Assembly: GCA_947311825.1 (NCBI GenBank)
Contig: CAMZLY010000083.1
Span: 1 to 44,285 of the forward strand
Direction: 5' to 3'
Source of the DNA: an uncultured bacterium
GTDB taxonomy: Bacteria > Verrucomicrobiota > Kiritimatiellia > UBA8416 > CAMZLY01
Length of the DNA: 44,285 bases
The notes under the pieces: model-generated
The model's database searches: none
The model's input: the letters and a program-made list of their open reading frames with translations, nothing else
Told to the model about the DNA's origin: nothing
Program-made: the position numbers and the translations under genes
Shown here: positions 36,647 to 44,285 of the stretch, piece by piece
Position numbering within the stretch: the first letter of the stretch is position 1
Layout: every line of letters begins with the position of its first letter

Positions 36647-37921
36647 TTATCTTTTTGCTAGTACGTTTTTTTCGTATTCGTTCATGTAGTTAAGCCAGGC
36701 GGAGCCGACCGGAGTGTTCTGCTGTAGGCAGAATTGATCCCAGATTGCACCCATTGGCAATGTTTTGAATGCTTCCATTATGGCAAGTTTTTCGGCTCCA
36801 CGGTTTTCTAGTTCTAGTTGTTTTAGTAGTGTGGTTGGCTCTAGCATTGCTTGTAATAATGCTTGCTGTGTTGCGCGAAGTCCTATTACCCAGGCTCCTA
36901 TACGGCAGATGGAGGCATCAAAAAAGTCGGTTGCGATATTTATGCGGTCAAATGCATCGCCTCGTACAATCTCGCGAGCAAGATCCAGTAAATTGTCATT
37001 TAGGATTACTACATGATCAGAATCCCATCTGATAGGGCGGCTTACATGGAGCAGTATTTCCGGTATAAATGTGAGAATTGACGAGAGTTTATCGTGAATG
37101 GTCTCGGTTGGGTGGAAGTGTCCCATATCTAGGCAGAGTAGTTTTTCTCTGGTTATGGCGTATCCCATATAGAATTCGTGACTACCGACAACAAATTCTT
37201 CGCTACCGATGCCGAATAGTTTGCACTCTACGGCTTCTTTTACTCGTGGATCTGTTTTTGTTAAAAAGATTTCGTCGTAAGATTCTACTAGCCTTTTACG
37301 TGCGTCCCAGCGGTCTACGGTTAAGTCTTTTGTGCCGTCAGGGATCCAGAAAGAGTTTACCATTGGCTCGTCTAATGCTTCGGCAAAGGCGGCTGCTATT
37401 TCGCGGGAGCGTTTACCATGTTCAATCCAGAAGTTTCGGATACTGTCGTCTGTATGAGATAGTGTCATGCCGTCAGCTGCTTTTGGATGAGAGAAGAATG
37501 AGGGATTAAAATCTATGCCGACTTTTTTTTCTTTAGCCCAGTCGATCCAGCTGGCAAAGTGTGATGGTTCAATGGCATCGCGGTCAACAAATTTGCCGCC
37601 GTCTTCTCGGTAGAGAGCGTGGAGGTTTAGGCGATGTGAACCAGGGATAAGGCTCATTGCCATTTCTATATCGGCACGTAGCTCTTCTGGAGTGTGGGCT
37701 TTGCCGGGATGATTGCCAGTTGCCATTATGCCGCCACTAATGGCGGCATCGGGTGATTCGAAGCCGCCAACATCATCGCCTTGCCAGCAGTGCATTGAAA
37801 TAGGTATTGTTGCCAGCTTAGAAATTATGCTGTCTGTGTCAATTTTAAAATCTGAATAGCGTGTACGTGCTTGTTTGTATGCTTGTTCAATTTCTTGTGT
37901 GCTTGTTGCCGGATATTTCAT
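36647..37921 (-). CDS. rhaA: L-rhamnose isomerase
   Basis: SMHCWQGDDVGGFE, ATGNHPGKA, CLDMGHFHPTE, SRPIRWDSDHVV. Confidence 0.96.
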   Translation of the reverse strand: MKYPATSTQEIEQAYKQARTRYSDFKIDTDSIISKLATIPISMHCWQGDDVGGFESPDAAISGGIMATGNHPGKAHTPEELRADIEMAMSLIPGSHRLNLHALYREDGGKFVDRDAIEPSHFASWIDWAKEKKVGIDFNPSFFSHPKAADGMTLSHTDDSIRNFWIEHGKRSREIAAAFAEALDEPMVNSFWIPDGTKDLTVDRWDARKRLVESYDEIFLTKTDPRVKEAVECKLFGIGSEEFVVGSHEFYMGYAITREKLLCLDMGHFHPTETIHDKLSSILTFIPEILLHVSRPIRWDSDHVVILNDNLLDLAREIVRGDAFDRINIATDFFDASICRIGAWVIGLRATQQALLQAMLEPTTLLKQLELENRGAEKLAIMEAFKTLPMGAIWDQFCLQQNTPVGSAWLNYMNEYEKNVLAKR

Positions 37922-38189
37922 GATGGTTCCTTTGCTTATTTTTTATTTCAGGGAGTAACTTGCCCTAAAATGACTGTTTAGACAAGAGAAATCAACAAAA
38001 TCGGTAGTTTTTTTATGTTTATTAAGAAAAAATATCTGTTTTTGCGGTTTTTGTGCGAAATACTGTTGACATGATGCCCGTTTTTGTGGTTTTATGGTTA
38101 CTCGACGGAAAAAAGGGTTGCGATGGAGGCTTTGTTATAGTGTTGGACAGAAGGACTGATGATGGGGTGCTGAGACTTGAGGATGAATT

Positions 38190-38951
38190 ATGCTGGCAGT
38201 AGATAGACAACGGGAAATAGGGGTAAAGGTTGTGCGTGAGGGAAGTGTTCGCGTTGATAATCTTGCTGAGTTGTTTTCTGTTGCACGGGAGACTATACGG
38301 CGTGACTTGGCTAAGTTGGAAGAGGAGGGGCGTGTTAAACGTAGTCATGGTGGTGCGGTTCGTATTGCGAGTAGTGATTATGCTTCAACTTTTAGTGAGC
38401 GTCGAATAATTAATATTGAAGAAAAGCGTGCGATAGCATCTGAGGCAATTCGATTTGTGGAAGAGGGTGATTCTATTATTCTTGATGCGAGTACTACAAC
38501 TTGGCAGATGGCAAAGTTGTTGCCTGATATTCCTATGACAGTTTTGACTAACTCTATCAAAGTGATTGTTGAGCTTGTGCGTTGTAAGAATATTCATGTT
38601 ATTGGTACCGGTGGTGAGTTTTCAGGATCATATTTAGCTTTTGTGGGTAGTCGTGCGGAGCAGGCTATACTTGGTTATCATGTTAATAAAGTTTTTATGT
38701 CTTGTAGCGGTTGTGATCTTGAGTATAGTCTTAGCGATACCAATGAGTTGCAGGCTGAGCTTAAACGGAAAATGATACAGTCTGCCGATTCCAGTTATTT
38801 ATTGGTTGATCATAGTAAGATAGGAACAAGAAATTTGATAAATATAGCAAAGGTTGATGTTTTTGATTATATGGTTATTGATAAGAAATTATCAAAAAAA
38901 GATAGTGAACTTTTAAATAAGAAGAATGTGGAAGTTGTTGTTAGTGGTTAG
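38190..38951 (+). CDS. DeoR-family transcriptional regulator
   Basis: DeoR HTH VDNLAELFSVARETIRRDLAKLEEEGRVKRSHGGAV; divergent from the rha operon. Confidence 0.93.
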   Translation: MLAVDRQREIGVKVVREGSVRVDNLAELFSVARETIRRDLAKLEEEGRVKRSHGGAVRIASSDYASTFSERRIINIEEKRAIASEAIRFVEEGDSIILDASTTTWQMAKLLPDIPMTVLTNSIKVIVELVRCKNIHVIGTGGEFSGSYLAFVGSRAEQAILGYHVNKVFMSCSGCDLEYSLSDTNELQAELKRKMIQSADSSYLLVDHSKIGTRNLINIAKVDVFDYMVIDKKLSKKDSELLNKKNVEVVVSG

Positions 38952-39036
38952 TAATGGGATGAAATCCCGGGATTATAAAAATTTATAGTGGTGTGATATT
39001 TGCACTTGAAATAGTTAAAATAAAGGAAGAAAAGAA

Positions 39037-41325
39037 ATGCCGAATTACCTAAGTGATATGCGTCCTGATTTTAAGGCGCAAACAATAGATTGTGGAACGA
39101 TTAAGGCGTATAGTTATAGAAAAAACCTTAAATCTGAATTGAAAGCAAAAAGTATAATGGCTTCTGAATCTATTGCCGTTTTGGAAGATATGTTGACTAT
39201 CAGAGAGTTTGAACAGATGATTATTAAGCTTCGGTCGGGTGCATATCAGCCAATTTCAGATTTTGATTATCGCGGACCTACTCATGTTTCTATTGGTCAG
39301 GAAGCTGCGTCAGTTGGATGTTGTGTTGGTATTGATCCGCTTGATTATATTACATCAACTCACCGTGGACATGGTGATAGTATTGCCAAGGGATGTGTTG
39401 CAATCCGTGCTATGTCAATAGAGCAGTTGCGTGAACGTATTCCGAATAGTACGGCAACAACAAAAAAGGCATTACTTGATGAGGCATTGGAAGATCATGT
39501 TTATAAGACTATTGCCGAACTTTTTGGAAAAGAAGCCGGTTATTGCAAGGGACGTGGTGGCGGTATGCATATTGCCGATTTTACGGTTGGTCATCTTGGT
39601 GCTAATGCAATTGTAGGTGGCGGTGTTCCTATTGCTACCGGTGCGGCAACGGCATCTCGCTATTTTGATAATGATCGTGTCGTGTGTTGTATTGCTGGTG
39701 ATGGTGCTTATGCAAATGGCGTGGTTCTTGAATCTCTTAACTGGGCTGCTATGAAGCAGCATACAAATGAGCTTGCAAGAGATAAGGCGTTTGGTTTGCC
39801 GGTTATTTATGTTATTCAGAATAATCATTATGGCATGACTCATCGTACTGATAATGAGGTCATGGGCATTGAGTTTATGGCAAAACGTGCGGCGGGATTT
39901 GCTGATAACAATATGCATGCTGAAGTTGTAAACGGTATGGATGTGCTTGCTGTTCGCAATGCTATTCAACGTGCGGCAAAGATTTGCCGTAGTGGTAAAG
40001 GCCCTGCATTGCTTGAAATTAATACGTATCGTTATTATGGGCATTCGTTGAGTGACCCGCGCAATGAATATCGCACTAGAGAAGAGGAGGCTGCTTGGCG
40101 TGAGATCGATCCGATTGATACATTTTCGGCACAGCTTATAAAGAATGGTGTTCTTACCGAACGTAAGCTTGCGGCTCTTAAGAAACGTGTGATAGATCGC
40201 AATGCGATTGCAGCACAACGCGCAGCGGCATCGGCTGATCCTTTGCCGGAGGATGTACTAAAATATATGTATACTGATACAAAGGTTGATGAGGTTCCAG
40301 AGGAGTTCACAAAGTTTGAAGTTATCAATCCGTTGCCGGAAATCAAGCGTGTAAATGGTGAGCTTACATATAAAGATGCTATTAAAGAAGCTATTATGGA
40401 AGAGATGGATCGAGATTCACGGGTTATTCTTTTTGGTGAAGATGTTTCTGATTATGGTGGTGCATTTAAGGTGACTAAAGATTTGCTTGAAAGTTTTGGG
40501 CGATCTAGGGTTTTTAATTCGCCTATTTCCGAAGCATGTATTTGTGGGGTAGCCGTCGGGGCATCAATGACGGGGTTACGTCCTATTGCAGAATTAATGT
40601 ATATGGATTTTGCCTTGATGGCATCAGATCAGATTAGTAATCAGGCGGCTAAGTGGCATTATATGTCCGGATCGAAGGTTAAGGTTCCGGTTGTTTACCG
40701 TGCTTCTGTTGGCGGTGGTAAGGGTTATGGTGGACAACATTCGCAGTCGTTGGAAACAATGTTTGCACATATTCCGGGGTTATATGTAGCATACCCAGCA
40801 ACGCCGTATGATGCAAAAGGTATGTTGAAGGCGGCAATTCGCGATAATAATCCGATGATGTTTGTTGAATCACAGGTTCTCTATGGTATTAAGGGTGAAG
40901 TTCCAGAAGAAGAATACATTATTGAACTTGGTGTTGCTGATGTTAAGAAAGAGGGTAGTGATCTTACTATTGTAACTTGGGGACCGGCATTGCACGATGT
41001 GCTTAAGGTTGCTGATACGTTGGGTGAAGAGGGAACAAGTGTTGAGGTTGTTGATTTGCGCAGTTTGGTTCCTCTGGATATGGACACAGTTCTTGCATCT
41101 GTTCGTAAGACGGGGCGTTGTGTTGTTGTTAGCCAGTGTGTTGACATTGCCAGTTTTACCGGTGAGATTGCTTCACGTATTATGATAGATGCGTTTGATT
41201 ATCTTGATGCACCTGTAATGCGTGTTGGTGCCAAAGATGGTATTGCACCGCAGTCGCATATTCTTGAGCAGGCATTTATGCCGGATGCTGATGATATTAT
41301 GGATGCATGTAGGAATATTTTATAA
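39037..41325 (+). CDS. Thiamine-dependent 2-oxoacid dehydrogenase E1, fused alpha and beta subunits (pyruvate dehydrogenase type)
   Basis: Alpha: STHRGHGDSIAKG, GDGAYANGVVLE, EINTYRYYGHSLSDP; beta: EDVSDYGGAFKVTKDL, FNSPISEACICGVAVG, TWGPALHDVL. Confidence 0.93.
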   Translation: MPNYLSDMRPDFKAQTIDCGTIKAYSYRKNLKSELKAKSIMASESIAVLEDMLTIREFEQMIIKLRSGAYQPISDFDYRGPTHVSIGQEAASVGCCVGIDPLDYITSTHRGHGDSIAKGCVAIRAMSIEQLRERIPNSTATTKKALLDEALEDHVYKTIAELFGKEAGYCKGRGGGMHIADFTVGHLGANAIVGGGVPIATGAATASRYFDNDRVVCCIAGDGAYANGVVLESLNWAAMKQHTNELARDKAFGLPVIYVIQNNHYGMTHRTDNEVMGIEFMAKRAAGFADNNMHAEVVNGMDVLAVRNAIQRAAKICRSGKGPALLEINTYRYYGHSLSDPRNEYRTREEEAAWREIDPIDTFSAQLIKNGVLTERKLAALKKRVIDRNAIAAQRAAASADPLPEDVLKYMYTDTKVDEVPEEFTKFEVINPLPEIKRVNGELTYKDAIKEAIMEEMDRDSRVILFGEDVSDYGGAFKVTKDLLESFGRSRVFNSPISEACICGVAVGASMTGLRPIAELMYMDFALMASDQISNQAAKWHYMSGSKVKVPVVYRASVGGGKGYGGQHSQSLETMFAHIPGLYVAYPATPYDAKGMLKAAIRDNNPMMFVESQVLYGIKGEVPEEEYIIELGVADVKKEGSDLTIVTWGPALHDVLKVADTLGEEGTSVEVVDLRSLVPLDMDTVLASVRKTGRCVVVSQCVDIASFTGEIASRIMIDAFDYLDAPVMRVGAKDGIAPQSHILEQAFMPDADDIMDACRNIL

Positions 41326-41336
41326 GGAGAATTATT

Positions 41337-42704
41337 ATGGCACAACCTGTGTTATTACCCAAATTGGGACAGACAGTGGAAGAAGCAAGTATTGTTAAGT
41401 GGCATGTGAGTGTCGGCGATACTGTTAAACAGGGAGATGTCCTGTTTGAAATTGAGACAGATAAGGCGGTATTGGAAGCTGAAAGCTTTTTTGATGGTAC
41501 TGTGTTAAAAATATTTGTTAAAGAAGGGGAGACAGTACCTGTTTCCACTGTAGTTGCTTACATTGGAGATAAGGGAGAGAAAGTTCCTGATAAACCGCCG
41601 ATGCCGGAAGTAGCAAAAAAGGCGGAATCTGCACCTGCACCGTCTAAGGCTAAACCTGTGGCGGAAGAGAAAAAAGCTGTTAAGCAAGTTTCAACGCCTG
41701 TGGTAGAGACTGTCGTTGCGGCACCTGCACCAGCTGCTGTACCTGTTGCTGCGACGGAGCAAAGGATATTTATTTCGCCGCGGGCACGTGCATTTGCTAA
41801 GGCAAAGTGTATTAGCTTTAAGGCCATAACCGGTTCCGGACCTAATGGGCGGATTACGGTTAAAGATGTTGAGTCTTATTTAGAAAATAGCGGATACAAC
41901 AATTTACGAATAAGTCCGGCAGCAAAACGACTGGCGGCGAAGCATAAAATTGATTTGTTGTCAGTTAGAGCAACTGGTTTGTCCGGGCGTATTATGGTTC
42001 ACGATGTAGAGCGTAGTGTAGAGGCTCAGCCGAAAGAAATGAGCAAGATGCGTAAGATTATTGCTAGCCGTCTAACCGAAAGTTTCCGGGATATACCTCA
42101 TTTTTATGTGACGGTCACTGTTGATATGACTGATTTGTTGATATATCGTCAGGAGTTGAAGGCTCAAGGGCAGGCGTTTAAAGTTACTGATTTTATTTTG
42201 GAGTCCACTGTATTATCGCTGGAAGAATTTAAGGCCATGAACAGCAGTACGGACGGGGTAAATGTAAGTTGGAACGAAAGTGTTAATCTCGGGTTGGCTA
42301 TTGGGCTTGATTCAGGGCTTGTTGTTGCGGCTATTCGTAATGCTCAGGATTTGACACTTAGAGAATTAAGCGAGCAAGTTGCGTCTATGGGGGCCAAAGC
42401 TAGAGGCGGCAAGCTTATGCCGGATGAAATGACAGGAAGTACTTTTACTGTTACCAATATGGGAATGTTGGGCGTAGAAAGTTTTGGTGCAATTATCAAT
42501 CCAGGCGAAGGCGGAATCCTTGCTGTTGCAAGTACGATACCGACACCGGTTGTTGTTGATGGTAAAGTTGTGGTTCGACAGATAATGAAAATCACATTGT
42601 CTGCAGATCATCGTATTGTTGATGGAACAACAGGTGCAGCTTTTGTTAATGCTATAAAGAATAAATTAGAGGATGTGGAGTTATGGAAACATTTAACGTC
42701 GTAG
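41337..42704 (+). CDS. Dihydrolipoamide acyltransferase E2 with two peripheral subunit-binding domains
   Basis: Lipoyl motif FEIETDKAVLEAES, PSBD-like ISPRARAFAKA...GPNGRITVKDV and ISPAAKRLAAK...GLSGRIMVHDV, catalytic SADHRIVDG. Confidence 0.94.
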   Translation: MAQPVLLPKLGQTVEEASIVKWHVSVGDTVKQGDVLFEIETDKAVLEAESFFDGTVLKIFVKEGETVPVSTVVAYIGDKGEKVPDKPPMPEVAKKAESAPAPSKAKPVAEEKKAVKQVSTPVVETVVAAPAPAAVPVAATEQRIFISPRARAFAKAKCISFKAITGSGPNGRITVKDVESYLENSGYNNLRISPAAKRLAAKHKIDLLSVRATGLSGRIMVHDVERSVEAQPKEMSKMRKIIASRLTESFRDIPHFYVTVTVDMTDLLIYRQELKAQGQAFKVTDFILESTVLSLEEFKAMNSSTDGVNVSWNESVNLGLAIGLDSGLVVAAIRNAQDLTLRELSEQVASMGAKARGGKLMPDEMTGSTFTVTNMGMLGVESFGAIINPGEGGILAVASTIPTPVVVDGKVVVRQIMKITLSADHRIVDGTTGAAFVNAIKNKLEDVELWKHLTS

Positions 42705-44083
42705 TTATAGGGAGTGGTCCGGGCGGGTATCCGGCAGCAATACGGGCAGCACAATTAGGTGCGTCAGTGGCGATTATAGAAAAAGAGCAAGCAGGAGGTA
42801 CTTGCTTGAACTGTGGATGTATTCCTACGAAGACATTAATTGCCAGTGGAGATTTATTTCACCGTATATCTAAGTCCGAAGAGTTAGGGATTACAGTTGG
42901 CTCAGTTGCTTATGAATATAAGAAGTTTGCTGCTCGTAAGGATGAAGTGATTAAAAAACTTCGTGGCGGTATTGAGGGATTGCTTAAAGCTAATGGTGTC
43001 ACTTTATTTCGCGGTACCGGTTCTTTTGTTTCTCGTAATCGCATTGCCATTACCGGAGCAGATGGCACGGTAGAGATAGGTGCAGAAAAAACCATTATTG
43101 CCACCGGTTCTGATTCAGTTATGCCTGGATTTATACCTAAATCAAAATCTATTTTGGATAGTCGAGCATTTCTTGAATTAAAGAAACTACCAAACTCGTT
43201 GTTGATTCTTGGCGGTGGTGTTATCGGGTGTGAATTTGCCTGCTTAGCTGCTCAATTAGGCGTTAAGGTTACTGTTGTTGAGATGCTTGATGATATTATG
43301 CCTATGCTGGATAAAGATGTTCGTCGCCAGGTTCGTAAGTCTATGGAGAAAGAGCTTGGTATAGAAGTTTTAACCGGAGCACCTTTAGAAAATATTACTG
43401 CAACAACAAGGGCGGTAAAAGGTAAGGTTGCCGATAAATCAGTTCAGGCTGATATGATGCTTGTGTCAATTGGTCGTCGCCCGGTAACTGATGGGCTTGC
43501 TGTTGAAAATGCAGGTGTTAAATTAAATGAGCGTGGTTTTATTTCGATTAAAGATGATTGCTCAACTTCTATGGCTACAGTCTATGCTGTTGGTGATGTT
43601 GTTGCGGGAACTACGCAATTGGCACATGCTGCTACAGCACAGGGAACTATAGCGGCGGAGAATGCCGTACAGAAAAATTCAAAGAAGGCGGAAGTGCTTG
43701 TTCCTGCGTGTATTTTTACTGCACCGGAGATTGGTGTTGTTGGATTATCAGAGACAGAAGCCAAAGAAACTGGGCGTGAGATTGCTGTTGGTAAGTTCGC
43801 TTTTGCGGCATTGGGTAAAGCGATGGCAATGGGTGAGACTATTGGGTTTGTTAAATGGATTGCCGATGCAGAAACTGATCAATTGCTTGGTGCACAGGCG
43901 ATAGGACCACATGCAACGGAGTTGATTGCAGAAGCTGGAGTTGCTATTCGTGCGGAATTAACAGTAACGGAAATTGGTAGTACTGTTCATTCGCATCCGA
44001 CTCTTTCAGAAGCCTGGATGGAAGCAGCTCATGTTTTGCACGGTAATTGTGTGCATACACCGCCATCGAGACGGGGAAGATAG
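42683..44083 (+). CDS. lpdA: Dihydrolipoyl dehydrogenase E3
   Basis: GSGPGGYPAAIRAAQLG, GGTCLNCGCIPTK, GGGVIGCEFACLAAQLG, HSHPTLSEAWMEAA. Confidence 0.96.
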   Translation: METFNVVVIGSGPGGYPAAIRAAQLGASVAIIEKEQAGGTCLNCGCIPTKTLIASGDLFHRISKSEELGITVGSVAYEYKKFAARKDEVIKKLRGGIEGLLKANGVTLFRGTGSFVSRNRIAITGADGTVEIGAEKTIIATGSDSVMPGFIPKSKSILDSRAFLELKKLPNSLLILGGGVIGCEFACLAAQLGVKVTVVEMLDDIMPMLDKDVRRQVRKSMEKELGIEVLTGAPLENITATTRAVKGKVADKSVQADMMLVSIGRRPVTDGLAVENAGVKLNERGFISIKDDCSTSMATVYAVGDVVAGTTQLAHAATAQGTIAAENAVQKNSKKAEVLVPACIFTAPEIGVVGLSETEAKETGREIAVGKFAFAALGKAMAMGETIGFVKWIADAETDQLLGAQAIGPHATELIAEAGVAIRAELTVTEIGSTVHSHPTLSEAWMEAAHVLHGNCVHTPPSRRGR

Positions 44084-44108
44084 TTGATAGTGAATAGTGA
44101 ATAGTGAA
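44082..44108. repeat. agttgatagtgaatagtgaatagtgaa tandem repeat at the lpdA stop
   Basis: Related to the 25523-25560 repeat. Confidence 0.7.
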
Positions 44109-44176
44109 AAAGAAAATGAACGTTCAACTATGAATGAAACGGTAAATCGATGCAGGTGGGTTATTAAAAAATAAAA

Positions 44177-44285
44177 GAGGTGCTTGCAAAACTACTGTGC
44201 GAGGCAATTTTTTGTATTTTAGGCGAGCAGATTCTGCCTTTTGAGAAATTGGAGCATACCCGTAGGGTCTGTAAAATTGCGAAAA
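44177..44285 (+). repeat. Dispersed near-palindromic intergenic element, copy 3 (truncated by window end)
   Basis: gaggtgcttgcaaaactactgtgcgaggcaattttttgtattttagg... matches copies 1 and 2. Confidence 0.93.

Overview
Bacterial chromosomal window, dense in genes. Composition and repeat style suggest a PVC-type bacterium (Lentisphaerae/Kiritimatiellota-like); this is inference only. 0-8.1 kb is a defence island: the 3' end of hsdS, then a Septu-like PtuA/PtuB pair, then a D12-class adenine methylase + ParB-like protein + candidate PD-(D/E)xK nuclease trio, then hsdR. The five foreign genes are packed inside a type I RM operon with ATGA stop/start overlaps. 8.1-18.3 kb holds bioD, a Cache/PAS hybrid histidine kinase, rlmN, class II aldolase and PFOR. 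18.4-22.9 kb holds a rhombosortase-like protease, a VIT/vWA protein with a C-terminal sorting-like tail and a divergent sigma-54 activator. The intergenic region there contains a full GG-N10-GC sigma-54 promoter aimed at the vWA gene and an upstream inverted repeat that could be the activator site. 22.9-44.3 kb holds NfnA/NfnB-like genes, ACT + DUF711, a large repeat-containing secreted protein, cvfB, a TPR protein, a PAS kinase, a rhaADB operon with a DeoR regulator, and a PDH-type E1(fused)-E2-E3 operon. Several intergenic repeat families are present. The clearest is a ~167-bp near-palindromic element in three copies (one cut by the window end). Strand composition switches from C-rich to G-rich near the first copy. 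Best candidates for undescribed biology are the methylase/ParB/nuclease trio nested in the RM operon and the sigma-54-controlled vWA/rhombosortase module.
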